A DNA stretch of 37,668 nt from Candidatus Parcubacteria bacterium (GCA_027355945.1 DAIEHA010000009.1:1-37668), one strand, 5' to 3'. Shown: positions 15,136 to 23,879, numbered from the stretch's first letter. Notes: generated from the sequence alone by a model not told the origin. Numbers and translations are program-made.

Positions 15136-15213
15136 GTCAATGATGCCGCGGAGGATCGTCAGAGCTTTTTAGAGTGTAATACGGTTTTTCGGCGCATGCA
15201 ATGCCGGAGGCTC

Positions 15214-15242
15214 TTATCAAGTGGATTTTTTTCTGGTATGAT
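15214..15242 (+). promoter_or_regulatory. Promoter of the adk-adk2-map operon
   Basis: TTATCA (15214-15219), 17-nt spacer, TATGAT (15237-15242) with TG one base before it. Transcription should start near 15249, which excludes the in-frame ATG at 15201 as start of adk. Confidence 0.6.
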
Positions 15243-15260
15243 GGTCACATTCTTCCTCCA

Positions 15261-15842
15261 ATGACGCCTGATTTCGATGTCATTTTCATGACCGGTCCCC
15301 AAGGTTCGGGGAAAGGAACCCAGGGGAAACGGCTTGCGGCAAAGCTTGATTTTTTTTTGTGGGACACGGGTGCGGCGCTCCGTGCGATCGCATCGCAGGA
15401 TACCCCGCTTGGTAAGGAGGTGGCGGGCATCATCAATAATGGCAATTTCCTGAGCGATGATCTTCTGATCGAGATCCTAAAGGACCGCCTGCCTGAGATC
15501 CTCAAAGGGAGGGGCGTTATTTTCGATGGCGTCCCGCGCCGGATAGGCCAAGCCGAATATCTCTTGAACTATCTGAAGGAGCAGGGGAAGCATCGCATGA
15601 TGACGGTCTCGATCGACGTTCCGCGCGAGGAATCGCTGAAGCGCCTTCTCCTCAGGGCTGAGACCGAGGGACGGGCCGATGATACGCCCGAGCGCATCGA
15701 GAAGCGATTGCGATTTTTCGAGGAAGTGGTGAAGCCGATGATGGAATATCTGAAGAAGGAGACGAAGTACGTCGAGATCGATGGGACGCCGTCGGTCGAC
15801 GAGGTCGAACGGGAGATCGATGCCGCACTTGGGATACTATGA
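15261..15842 (+). CDS. adk: Adenylate kinase
   Basis: A 193-residue NMP kinase that makes 2 ADP from ATP and AMP. The P-loop is GPQGSGKGTQ, the AMP-site motif is FDGVPRR (usually DGFPR), and the ADDTPERIEKRLRFFEE segment follows the short lid. The lid has no zinc Cys set; this is the short type. The start at 15261 follows from the promoter at 15214-15242 and places the P-loop near residue 11. The order secY-adk-map is classical. It overlaps the next gene by 4 nt (ATGA), so the two are probably translated together. Confidence 0.9.
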   Translation: MTPDFDVIFMTGPQGSGKGTQGKRLAAKLDFFLWDTGAALRAIASQDTPLGKEVAGIINNGNFLSDDLLIEILKDRLPEILKGRGVIFDGVPRRIGQAEYLLNYLKEQGKHRMMTVSIDVPREESLKRLLLRAETEGRADDTPERIEKRLRFFEEVVKPMMEYLKKETKYVEIDGTPSVDEVEREIDAALGIL

Positions 15843-16486
15843 CCCGTCACCCCGTAGAGGTGTCCGATAGCGCGCCTTTCAATATCATCCTGCTCGGCGA
15901 CCCCGCATCCGGAAAGGGCACGCAATCGGCGCATCTTGCCGCCCGCTACGGTATGTATGATTTCGACATGGGGCGGGAGGTGAAGAAGCCTGAGAATCTC
16001 AAGTTATACGATTATGCCCATACAACCGCCGTCGGTAAGCTCACACCGACGGCGGTAGCGAGAAAGATCTTCAGAGAGAAGATCCTCGGCACTCCTGCCC
16101 GCGAGGGCATCGTCTTCAGCGGCACGCCGAAGATGATCGGAGAGGCGAATCTTGTGGAACGCCTCCTTCGCGAGCGCGGAAGGAGGGATCCCCTCGTCAT
16201 CTATCTTCATATCCCGCTCAAGGAGGTGCTTGTCCGGATGCGGGGACGAAGGGTGGAGGTGCAGGGAAAGGCCATCGTGCGGGATGATGATAATGAGCGG
16301 GCGCTCATGAATCGAAGACGCTACTATCGGGAGCAGGTTTCGCGCGTCGTCGATTTCTTCAGGGAGCGGTATGAATTCCGGCGCATTTCCGGCATGGGCA
16401 CCGAGAACGAGGTGGCGGCGCGGATCGAGGCCGCCATAGCGTCCCATTTGAAGAGGACGTCCCGGAAGGGAAGGTCGGCGCATTGA
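15839..16486 (+). CDS. Divergent adenylate-kinase-like protein, tandem paralogue
   Basis: A 215-residue second NMP-kinase-like protein that overlaps adk by 4 nt. The P-loop GDPASGKGTQ is intact, and RDDDNERALMNRRRYY fits the region after the lid. The AMP-binding motif is changed: FSGTPKM stands where DG(F/V)PR is expected, so both the acidic and the Arg positions differ. The start of the AMP domain (YGMYDFDMGREVKK) also departs from the usual D-T-G-x-x-L-R. It may use another nucleotide, or regulate the first enzyme (inference). A basic tail (KRTSRKGR) ends it. Confidence 0.8.
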   Translation: MTRHPVEVSDSAPFNIILLGDPASGKGTQSAHLAARYGMYDFDMGREVKKPENLKLYDYAHTTAVGKLTPTAVARKIFREKILGTPAREGIVFSGTPKMIGEANLVERLLRERGRRDPLVIYLHIPLKEVLVRMRGRRVEVQGKAIVRDDDNERALMNRRRYYREQVSRVVDFFRERYEFRRISGMGTENEVAARIEAAIASHLKRTSRKGRSAH

Positions 16487-16496
16487 ACCATCCACA

Positions 16497-17267
16497 ATGG
16501 ACCTCATCAAGACAAAGGAGCAGATCGCAATAATGGCTGAAGGAGGCCGTCGCCTTGGAGCCGTTCTCAATGTGCTCCGCAAAGAGGTGCGACCGGGCAT
16601 TACAACCTTGGAACTTGACCGGATCGCCCGTTTGCGCATCGAAGCGGGTGGGGACAAGCCCGCCTTCCTTCATTATCGTCCCGCAGGAGCGGCGAAAGCC
16701 TATCCTTATACTCTCTGTTCATCCGTGAACGACGTCGTCGTCCACGGGCAGCCTTCGCATCACGTCCTTCGGGAAGGCGATGTCATTTCGCTCGATCTCG
16801 GCCTTCGGCATGAGGGTCTTTATCTCGATGCGGCCATCACGGTCCCCGTAGGTCCCGTATCCTCACTGGGAAAGGATGTCCGGGCATTGCTTGATGCAAC
16901 CGAAGATGCGTTGTATGCGGGTATTGCGGCCGCAAAGCCGGGAAAGCGTCTCGGTGACATAGGATACGCGATAGAACGCGTTGCCCGCAACGCAGGACTT
17001 TCCGTGGCAGAAGGGCTTACCGGCCACGGAATCGGCGAATCGCTGCACGAGGAGCCATCCGTGTTCAACTTCGGCGAACGGGGCACGGGCATGGTGCTCA
17101 AGGAGGGGATGGTGCTCGCGATCGAGCCCATGTTCACGCTTGGAGGCGGGGAGATAGTCCAGCTCCGCGATGAGAGCTATGGCACCGAGGACCGTTCGTG
17201 GGCGGCGCATTTCGAGCACACGATCGCGATCACGGCAAAGGGACCGAAGATACTCACCGCTGCGTGA
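16497..17267 (+). CDS. map: Methionine aminopeptidase, type I
   Basis: A 256-residue enzyme that removes the initiator Met from new proteins. The five metal ligands of the pita-bread fold are present: Asp in SLDLGL, Asp in LYLDAAIT, His in GHGIGESLHEEP, Glu in LAIEPMFT, and Glu in AHFEHTI. The substrate His is in HYRPAG/VVHGQP as in type Ia enzymes, and there is no type II insert. It starts 10 nt after the adk-like gene. infA, rpmJ, rpsM, rpsK, rpoA and rplQ, which often follow, are not in the window. Confidence 0.95.
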   Translation: MDLIKTKEQIAIMAEGGRRLGAVLNVLRKEVRPGITTLELDRIARLRIEAGGDKPAFLHYRPAGAAKAYPYTLCSSVNDVVVHGQPSHHVLREGDVISLDLGLRHEGLYLDAAITVPVGPVSSLGKDVRALLDATEDALYAGIAAAKPGKRLGDIGYAIERVARNAGLSVAEGLTGHGIGESLHEEPSVFNFGERGTGMVLKEGMVLAIEPMFTLGGGEIVQLRDESYGTEDRSWAAHFEHTIAITAKGPKILTAA

Positions 17268-17273
17268 TATAAT
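17265..17273 (+). promoter_or_regulatory. Extended -10 promoter before the glycosyltransferase
   Basis: TGA-TATAAT, overlapping the stop codon of map (17265-17267). No -35 box is seen. The ATG is 26 nt after the box, so this gene would have a short leader. Confidence 0.55.
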
Positions 17274-17299
17274 CCCAATATAGCCCTCATCCGCACCCC

Positions 17300-18055
17300 A
17301 TGGCCCAGCCATATCTTTCCGTAGTAATTCCCGCCTATAACGAGGAGGCTCGCATCGCCCAGACGCTTGTGACGATGGACAGGCATCTTTCGGGCGCGGA
17401 ATATTCCTATGAGATCATCGTCGCGGATAACGGTTCCACCGATGGAACCGCCGCCATCGTCCGCAACATGGAAAAGATCGTGAAGAACCTCCGCCTCATC
17501 GATGGGGGCCGTGGCGGCAAGGGCGTTGCAGTCCGCAATGGCATGCTCCAGGCAGCCGGACACGTGCGCCTTTTTGCGGACGCGGATAATTCAACGCCCC
17601 TTGAGCAGTTCGACGCCATGATCCCGTATTTCAAAGAAGGATATTCCGTCGTGATCGGGTCCCGGGCGGTCCGCGGAGCGTTCCTCGACCCTCCCGAACC
17701 GCGTTTCCGAAGGATCGCCGGAAAAGGATTGAACCTCCTGGTCCAGATGCTCGTGTTGCCCGGAGTGCGGGACAGCCAGTGCGGATTCAAGGCGTTCACG
17801 GAGGATGCTGCGGTTGCCGTATTCGAGGAATCAAGGATCCCGGGATGGGCCTTTGACGTCGAAATTCTCGCGCTTGCCAAACGGAAGGGGTATCGCATCA
17901 AGGAAATGCCCGTCCGCTGGGTGAACGATCCCCGTTCCCATGTGCGGTTTGCGGCAGGGTTCCATTTCCTTGCCGAGCTCTTGAAAATACGGCTGGATTT
18001 CTGGCGCGGGTCCTATGGCCCTTCCGGACTGGACAAAGGCCCGCATTCGCATTAA
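17300..18055 (+). CDS. Family 2 glycosyltransferase, polyprenyl-phosphate type
   Basis: A 251-residue GT-A enzyme. It starts YLSVVIPAYNEEARI, has DNGSTDGT for the nucleotide sugar, GKGVAVRNGM, the metal-binding ADADNSTP, and DSQCGFKAF with WAFDVEIL further on. This set is like dolichyl/undecaprenyl-phosphate glucosyl- or mannosyltransferases (ALG5/DPM1). It would load a sugar on a lipid carrier at the inner face of the membrane for glycan or glycoprotein building. It has no C-terminal membrane segments, so it is the soluble or peripheral type. The sugar cannot be told from sequence. Confidence 0.88.
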   Translation: MAQPYLSVVIPAYNEEARIAQTLVTMDRHLSGAEYSYEIIVADNGSTDGTAAIVRNMEKIVKNLRLIDGGRGGKGVAVRNGMLQAAGHVRLFADADNSTPLEQFDAMIPYFKEGYSVVIGSRAVRGAFLDPPEPRFRRIAGKGLNLLVQMLVLPGVRDSQCGFKAFTEDAAVAVFEESRIPGWAFDVEILALAKRKGYRIKEMPVRWVNDPRSHVRFAAGFHFLAELLKIRLDFWRGSYGPSGLDKGPHSH

Positions 18056-18077
18056 AATGAAGCCCAATAGCATCCAA

Positions 18078-18105
18078 AAGCCGCTTCATATTTCGTAAGC
18101 GGCTT
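18078..18105. terminator. Hairpin after the glycosyltransferase, possible terminator
   Basis: AAGCCGCTT (18078-18086) pairs with AAGCGGCTT (18097-18105) around a 10-nt loop. There is no strong T-run after it on either strand, so termination is only possible, not clear. Confidence 0.4.
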
Positions 18106-18157
18106 CGCTATAAATAATAACGACCCCATCGTCGAACCAATCATATATACCCCTTCT

Positions 18158-18619
18158 ATGGGAAAGGAATATCTCACCAAAGAGAGGCTGGAAGAGTTCA
18201 AACATGAGCTCGAATCCCTCAAAAATGAAAAGCGGAACGAAGTTGCGCAGCGTTTGAAGCAAGCGAAAGAGTACGGGGATCTTTCTGAGAACTCGGAGTA
18301 TGCGGAGGCTCGCGAGGAGCAGGCGAATGTGGAGAACCGCATTTTCGAGCTCGAAGATCTTCTGAAGAATGCCGTGACGATCGAAAAGCCCTCCAATCAT
18401 GCGGATACCGTGCAAGTAGGTTCCACTGTCACCATCAAGAAAGGCGGTAAGGTTTCCACGTATACCATCGTCGGTATGTATGAGGCCAAACCGGAGGAGG
18501 GAAGGATCTCCGATGATTCGCCCCTCGGAAAGGCCTTCATGCACCGCAAAGCGGGAGAGGTGATCGATGTGGCGACCCCTGCAGGTACTGCGAAGTACGA
18601 GATCACGAAGGTGGAATAA
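18158..18619 (+). CDS. greA: Transcription elongation factor GreA
   Basis: A 153-residue Gre factor, which enters the RNA polymerase secondary channel and stimulates cleavage of backtracked RNA. The N-terminal coiled coil spans about residues 5-75, with the catalytic tip YGDLSENSEY (acidic Asp and Glu). The C-terminal FKBP-like domain includes VGSTVTIKK, ISDDSPLGKAFMHRKAGEVI and the ending TAKYEITKVE. TATATA at 18144-18149 ends 8 nt before the ATG and is a weak -10 candidate. Confidence 0.95.
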   Translation: MGKEYLTKERLEEFKHELESLKNEKRNEVAQRLKQAKEYGDLSENSEYAEAREEQANVENRIFELEDLLKNAVTIEKPSNHADTVQVGSTVTIKKGGKVSTYTIVGMYEAKPEEGRISDDSPLGKAFMHRKAGEVIDVATPAGTAKYEITKVE

Positions 18620-18634
18620 GGGACGGAGCGGCGG

Positions 18635-18640
18635 TACAAT
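18635..18640 (+). promoter_or_regulatory. Candidate -10 box of lysS (leaderless)
   Basis: TACAAT is followed by 6 nt and the lysS ATG at 18647. With the usual distance the A of the ATG would be the first transcribed base. No good -35 box is seen, and read-through from greA is possible. Confidence 0.5.
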
Positions 18641-18646
18641 AAGTCC

Positions 18647-20242
18647 ATGCTGGAAGACATCATCCGCGAACGCCGCAAGAAGATGGACCTTCTCAAAGAG
18701 AAGGGTATCGATCCATATCCTGCCCGCATCATGCGGACCGGGGATATGCTGGATGCACTCGATGCATTCGAGCGTCTTGCCGCCGAGCACACGGAGATCT
18801 CCCTCGCCGGACGCGTGAGGAGCCTCCGGGACCAGGGGAAGATCATCTTCGCCGACCTTGAGGATGAGACAGGGAAGATCCAGGCGGTGCTCCGGGAGGA
18901 TATGCTGCCAGACCTCGCATTCTGGCGGTCGGTGATCGATACGGGCGATTTTCTTTCCGTGACGGGAACCCTTTTTCTTACGAAGCGCGGCGAGAAGAGC
19001 ATTGAAGCGCATACGCTTCAGTTCGCCGGAAAGACCCTTAAGCCCCTTCCTGACAAATGGGACGGCATCCAGGACGTGGAACTTCGCCTTCGAGAACGTT
19101 ATGTCGATCTGCTTGCGCACCCGGACGTGCGGGAGATGTTCGTGCGGAAAAGTCTTTTTTGGGCGAGCGTGCGGGAGTTCCTTGAGAACGAAGGTTTCCT
19201 CGAAGTGGAAACGAGCGTTCTTGAACCGGAGGCGGGAGGTGCCGAAGCGGAGCCCTTCAAGACCCATCATAACGCCCTCGATACCGATTTCTATCTTCGC
19301 ATCGCCCTTGAACTGCAGCTCAAAAAGCTCGTGGTAGGGGGCTTTGACAAGGTTTTCGAGATCGGACGCGTGTTCCGCAACGAAGGCATCGACAGGGAGC
19401 ATCTCCAGGACTTCACGTTCATGGAGTGCTATTGGGCGTATCATGATTACCGCGATCTCATGAAGATGCTTCAACGCATGTTCCGCTTCGTCATCGAACA
19501 TACGATGGGCACCCTTTCCACGCACTGGCACGGCCACGAGATCGACTGGAGCGGGGAATGGCCCGAGGTGGATTACGTCTCCGAATTCACCAAGGTGAAT
19601 GGATTGAATCCCATCAAGGCCACGCGGGACGAACTTTTCATGAAAGCAAAGTCCCTTGGGCTCGCACCCGAGGGATCCCTTGAGAAGGGGAGGCTTATCG
19701 ACCTTATTTACAAAAAGACCGTGCGTCCCACCCTCGTGCAGCCCTGTTTCCTCACGGGAACCCCCATCATCGTCTCGCCGCTTGCAAAGGCCTCTCCGGA
19801 GAACCCTGATATCGCCGAGCGATTCCAGATCGTGGCATGCGGCACCGAGCTTGGAAATGGATTTTCCGAGCTTAATGATCCCGATGAACAGCGGCGGCGT
19901 TTCGAGGCTCAAATGGCCCTTCGCGCGAAAGGCGACAATGAGGCGATGCTTCTTGATGAGGACTTTTTGAACGCCCTTTCCCATGGACTTCCTCCCACCG
20001 CAGGCTTCGGCATGTCGGAGCGCGTGTTCGCGGTGCTCGTGGACCGTCCGATCAGGGAGACGGTGTTCTTCCCCCTCATGCGCCGCATGAAGGAGGATGT
20101 GCAGGACCATAAAGAGCCTTCCCCCGTCGAAGGGGGCGACCCCAAAGGAAAGTCCGAGCGAACCTCGGAAAGGAGCTCATCGGCAGCGAACGCCGCAGGT
20201 GCCAAAAAAACCCCGGTGAAGCGGGGAAGAAAGGAGGATTGA
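18647..20242 (+). CDS. lysS: Lysyl-tRNA synthetase, class II
   Basis: A 531-residue LysRS. The anticodon-binding OB fold is at about residues 45-150 (ISLAGRVRSLRDQGKIIFAD). The catalytic core has motif 2 in FEIGRVFRNEGIDREH and FTFMECYWAYHDY, plus GGAEAEPF. Motif 3 reads PPTAGFGMSERVFAVL: compared with E. coli (PPTAGLGIGIDRMVML) the Arg sits one place earlier and D is E. PIRETVFFPLMRR then follows. After it come about 50 extra residues, hydrophilic and low in complexity (Lys, Ser, Glu, Ala), which standard LysRS lacks. Confidence 0.95.
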   Translation: MLEDIIRERRKKMDLLKEKGIDPYPARIMRTGDMLDALDAFERLAAEHTEISLAGRVRSLRDQGKIIFADLEDETGKIQAVLREDMLPDLAFWRSVIDTGDFLSVTGTLFLTKRGEKSIEAHTLQFAGKTLKPLPDKWDGIQDVELRLRERYVDLLAHPDVREMFVRKSLFWASVREFLENEGFLEVETSVLEPEAGGAEAEPFKTHHNALDTDFYLRIALELQLKKLVVGGFDKVFEIGRVFRNEGIDREHLQDFTFMECYWAYHDYRDLMKMLQRMFRFVIEHTMGTLSTHWHGHEIDWSGEWPEVDYVSEFTKVNGLNPIKATRDELFMKAKSLGLAPEGSLEKGRLIDLIYKKTVRPTLVQPCFLTGTPIIVSPLAKASPENPDIAERFQIVACGTELGNGFSELNDPDEQRRRFEAQMALRAKGDNEAMLLDEDFLNALSHGLPPTAGFGMSERVFAVLVDRPIRETVFFPLMRRMKEDVQDHKEPSPVEGGDPKGKSERTSERSSSAANAAGAKKTPVKRGRKED

Positions 20243-20243
20243 T

Positions 20244-20660
20244 ATGAAACGCGTGATGGTATTCGGCGTGTTCGACGGCGTCCACGAGGGGCATCGCGCG
20301 CTTTTCCGGCAGGCGAAGGAGCACGGAGATCGTCTCATCGTCGCAGTGGCGCAGGACGCGGTCGTCAAAGGGCTCAAGGGATCCGCGCCGGCACATTCCC
20401 TCGAGGAACGCATGGCGCTTGTGCAGGCGGAGCCGATCGTCGATGAGGCGATTCCCGGTGACGAGGCACTCGGTACCTACGGGGTCATCAAGGCTCATGC
20501 GCCGGACGTCGTCGTGCTCGGATACGACCAGCGGACCCTTGCTGCCGATCTTTTCATAAAACGCGCCGCGCTCGGACTTTCATGCGACGTGTTCATCGCT
20601 ACGGCCCATGAGCCGGACAAGTATCATAACAGTATCCTCAACGATCGGGATCCGCGGTGA
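20244..20660 (+). CDS. Cytidylyltransferase-like nucleotidyltransferase (TagD/RibL type)
   Basis: A 138-residue single-domain nucleotidyltransferase. It has the HxGH motif (H14-E-G-H17) in VFGVFDGVHEGHRALF, LGYDQR in the second half and a conserved-looking basic FIKRAAL. Relatives couple CTP or ATP to glycerol-3-phosphate, ethanolamine phosphate or FMN; the substrate is not decided by the sequence. It starts 1 nt after the lysS stop. AAGGAGG (20231-20237) lies 6 nt before the ATG, but these bases also code for the end of LysRS. Its stop touches the stop of dnaE. Confidence 0.8.
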   Translation: MKRVMVFGVFDGVHEGHRALFRQAKEHGDRLIVAVAQDAVVKGLKGSAPAHSLEERMALVQAEPIVDEAIPGDEALGTYGVIKAHAPDVVVLGYDQRTLAADLFIKRAALGLSCDVFIATAHEPDKYHNSILNDRDPR

Positions 20661-23600
20661 TCATTCGATCCGTTTCGCATTCTCGCAGAGAAGCTTGGTT
20701 TCTCCGTCCCGATGGGACATGTGGCCGTCCACGATCACACACGCATTGTCGGCCCATGCCTGCGATGTCTTTTCGAGCACGCTATTGAACACGACGACCT
20801 CGATCGATGACCCCGCAGCATCCTCAAGCGTCGCAAATATCATCGGTTGCCCGCTTTTCGTCGTTATCTTCTTCATTTTCGCCACAAGACCGGAGGTGCG
20901 CACGGTCTTTTTCTCGTCCGTGGTGGAGGCTATCTCGGCGATAGGACGGCACTTATAACGTTCAAGCGTCTCCTTGTGGGCGTTCAAAGGATGATCGGAG
21001 ATGAAAAATCCTATGAGCTCCTTTTCCCATACGAGCTTCTCGCCGCGGCTTGCAGGTTCAACGGGCTTCATTTTGAGCGTGAGGGTGGGGGCTTGGAATC
21101 CAAAAAGGGAGTTTGCCGCATCCGCCCCGCTCTTCCGCATCATACCTGTGAACTTGATGATTTCCTCCATATTCTCGAGCGCCTGTTTGCGTTCCACGGC
21201 GAGGGAATCGAACGCCCCGCTTTTGATGAGGCTTTCGAGCGATTTCTTATTGAGATCCTTATGCTGGACACGGCTCAAAAAATCCTCAAACGATCTGAAG
21301 GACCCGTTGCGCGTACGCTCTTCGATGATGATGCGGGTGATCTCGCTGCCCACATTCTTTATCGCACGCAGTCCGAAGCGGATCTTTTCCCCTTCCGGAG
21401 TGAAGTTCACGAAGCTCATGTTCACATCGGGTGCGAGGATCGAGACGCCCGATTGCCGCGCCTCCTGGATGAGGAACGATATCCGTTCGATGTCGTTCAT
21501 CTCCGAATTGAGGAGCGCCGCCATGAATTCCTCGGGATAGTGCGCGGAGAGATATGCGGTGCGGTAGCTCGTCATGGCATAAGAGGCCGCGTGGGATTTG
21601 TTGAATCCATAGCGTGCGAAGGGAGGGAAGAGCTCCCAGATCTCCTTCGCCGTCCTTTCCGGGATCCCGTTCGCGATCATGCCTTTCACGAGCGTCACCT
21701 CCTGCTCGTCGAGGAGGGATTTTATCTTCTTACCGATGGCTTTCCGGAGCGTATCCGCCTCCGCGAGCGAATAGCCCGCAAGGTCGCGCGCGATCTGCAT
21801 CATCTGTTCCTGATACACGCCGATGCCATACGTGTTCTCGAGGATCGGTTTGAGCTTGGGATGGAGGTAGGCGATGCGTTCCTCGCCGCGTTTGCGCTTG
21901 ATGAATGAGGGGAGGAGGTCCATCGGTCCCGGACGATAGAGAGCCACCATGGCGATGATGTCCTCGAACACGGTCGGTTTGAGGTCTTTCAGATAGCGTC
22001 GCATCCCCGACGATTCGAGCTGAAAGACGCCCGTCGTATCGCCCCGCTGGAGAAGCGCGAAGGTCTTTTCGTCATCAAGCGGAAGTTTGGACATGTCGAT
22101 CGTCTCACCCCGTACCTCCCGCACGAGACGCACCGCTTCTTCGATGACGGTGAGGTTGCGAAGCCCAAGGAAGTCGATCTTGAGGAGGCCTATGTCCTCC
22201 ACGGCATGGCCCTCGAACTGGGTGATGATGGTGTCCTTTTCCTGAGGCGCGAACTGTACGGGGACCCGCTCAACGAGAGGCTCTTTCGCGATCACGGTGC
22301 CGCAGGCATGGACCGAGGCATGGCGACAGACGCCCTCGAGATGGCGCGCGGTGTCGATGAGCCTCTTCGCCTCCGTATTCGTGTCGTAGAGCTGCCGGAG
22401 CTCCTGCACGTTCTTGAGGCATTGATCAAGCCATCCTTCCTTCATGCCCTGGGTGGGATTGAAGGGGATGAGCTTTGCGATCTGGTCGCAGAACGTATAG
22501 GAATAGCCCATTGCGCGGCCGGCATCGCGGATCGCGGCGCGTGCAGCCATGGTTCCGAACGTGATGATACGGGCCACATGGTCCTCCCCGTATTTCTCGC
22601 GGGCGTAGGCGAGCACCTCGCCGCGGCGGGCGTCGGAAAAGTCGATGTCGATATCCGGCATCGAAATGCGTTCCGGGTTAAGGAAACGTTCGAAGAGGAG
22701 TCCGTATGCAAGGGGATTGATGTCCGTGATGTCGAGCACGTAGGACACGAGCGAACCCGCAGCCGAGCCGCGTCCTGGTCCCACGGCGATGCCGTGCTGC
22801 TTTGCCCACCAGATGAGGTCCTGGACGATGAGGAAATAGTCCGCGAACCCTGTCTTTTCGATGACGCCGATCTCATATTCAAGCCGTTCCCGCACCTCTT
22901 TCGCATGCGCGCCGTCCGCCATCGTTTCAGCGGGGAATTTGTTCGGGAGGCGTTCCTCGACGAGTTCGCGCAGATATTGGTTCGCGCTCTTGCCTTCGGG
23001 TTTGGGGAAATCGGGAAGGAGCGTTTTCCCGAGCTCCATCGTCACGTTGCAGCGATCGGCGATTTCCGCGGTGCGAGCGACCGCTTCGGCGCCGCCGGGG
23101 ATCGCGGAGAATTTTCGGAGCATATCCTCTGCGGAAAGGATCGAGAAGTCATCCGATTTCATGGTCATGCGATCGCTGTCGGAAAGCGTGTTGCCCGTTT
23201 GGACCGCAAGCAGTACATCGTGGTATTCCGCATCCTCGGAATGGGTATAGTGGCTGTCCTGCGTCGCCACGAGAGGGATGCCCGTGTCTTCCGAAAGCCG
23301 TACGAGAAGGGGTTCGATCCTTTCCGAATCCGGAATACCCAGATGCTTCTGTATCTCGAGGAAATAGTACCCCTTGCCGAAGATATCCTGGTATTCGAGT
23401 GCGCATTTCTTCGCATCATCGTAGCGCCCCGAAAGGAGATGCTGTGCCACTTCGCCGCCAAGGCACGCTGAGAGCGCGATAAGGCCTTCGTGGTGCTCGC
23501 GGAGGAGGTCCTTATCCATCCTCGGTTTGTAGTAATAGCCCTCAAGGTGTGCCTTCGAGACCAGCTTGATGAGATTCTTCCATCCCGTGTCATTTTCGGC

Positions 23601-23879
23601 GAGAAGGATGAGGTGGTGATATCGCTCGCCCGATTCCTTCGCAAATCGGTCCCGCGGTGCGATATATGCCTCTACGCCGAGGATGGGCTTGATGCCGGCC
23701 TTCTTCGCCGCTTTATAGAACTCCACGGCGCCATATAGGACCCCGTGATCGGTGAGTGCGATCTGATCGACCCCTATCTCTTTGGCGCGCTTCACGAGCT
23801 CATCTATTTTTGTGAGTCCGTCGAGCAGCGAATAGTGCGAATGAATATGAAGGTGAGTGAAGCGGGGAGTGGTAGGCAT
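20661..23879 (-). CDS. dnaE: DNA polymerase III subunit alpha
   Basis: A 1072-residue replicative polymerase of the DnaE type. The N-terminal PHP domain has HLHIHSHYSLLDG and ALTDHG. The palm carries PDIDIDFSDARRGEV with the catalytic Asp residues near 410, and GPGRGSAAGSLVSY before it. Further on are GVFQLESSGMRRYL, YRPGPMDLLPSFI, GIGVYQEQMMQIA and FNKSHAASYA. The end has the HhH region and an OB-fold (VRTSGLVAKMKKITTKSGQP). I start it at 23879: the open frame goes further, but a TATAAT box at 23893-23898 lies inside that extension. Confidence 0.96.
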   Translation of the reverse strand: MPTTPRFTHLHIHSHYSLLDGLTKIDELVKRAKEIGVDQIALTDHGVLYGAVEFYKAAKKAGIKPILGVEAYIAPRDRFAKESGERYHHLILLAENDTGWKNLIKLVSKAHLEGYYYKPRMDKDLLREHHEGLIALSACLGGEVAQHLLSGRYDDAKKCALEYQDIFGKGYYFLEIQKHLGIPDSERIEPLLVRLSEDTGIPLVATQDSHYTHSEDAEYHDVLLAVQTGNTLSDSDRMTMKSDDFSILSAEDMLRKFSAIPGGAEAVARTAEIADRCNVTMELGKTLLPDFPKPEGKSANQYLRELVEERLPNKFPAETMADGAHAKEVRERLEYEIGVIEKTGFADYFLIVQDLIWWAKQHGIAVGPGRGSAAGSLVSYVLDITDINPLAYGLLFERFLNPERISMPDIDIDFSDARRGEVLAYAREKYGEDHVARIITFGTMAARAAIRDAGRAMGYSYTFCDQIAKLIPFNPTQGMKEGWLDQCLKNVQELRQLYDTNTEAKRLIDTARHLEGVCRHASVHACGTVIAKEPLVERVPVQFAPQEKDTIITQFEGHAVEDIGLLKIDFLGLRNLTVIEEAVRLVREVRGETIDMSKLPLDDEKTFALLQRGDTTGVFQLESSGMRRYLKDLKPTVFEDIIAMVALYRPGPMDLLPSFIKRKRGEERIAYLHPKLKPILENTYGIGVYQEQMMQIARDLAGYSLAEADTLRKAIGKKIKSLLDEQEVTLVKGMIANGIPERTAKEIWELFPPFARYGFNKSHAASYAMTSYRTAYLSAHYPEEFMAALLNSEMNDIERISFLIQEARQSGVSILAPDVNMSFVNFTPEGEKIRFGLRAIKNVGSEITRIIIEERTRNGSFRSFEDFLSRVQHKDLNKKSLESLIKSGAFDSLAVERKQALENMEEIIKFTGMMRKSGADAANSLFGFQAPTLTLKMKPVEPASRGEKLVWEKELIGFFISDHPLNAHKETLERYKCRPIAEIASTTDEKKTVRTSGLVAKMKKITTKSGQPMIFATLEDAAGSSIEVVVFNSVLEKTSQAWADNACVIVDGHMSHRDGETKLLCENAKRIE

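Noticed and set aside
15201-15260. Longer N-terminus of adenylate kinase from the ATG at 15201
   Set aside because: The -35 and -10 boxes of the operon lie inside this stretch, and the added residues do not fit the family start.
18086-20110. A 674-codon open frame on the minus strand opposite greA/lysS
   Set aside because: It is the antisense of clear greA and lysS genes; long antisense frames arise here because third positions are rich in G/C. The translation is His/Arg/Leu-rich and matches nothing.
22206-23471. A 421-codon plus-strand frame inside dnaE (also 20847-21908)
   Set aside because: Mirror of the dnaE reading frame; composition biased and no recognisable motif.
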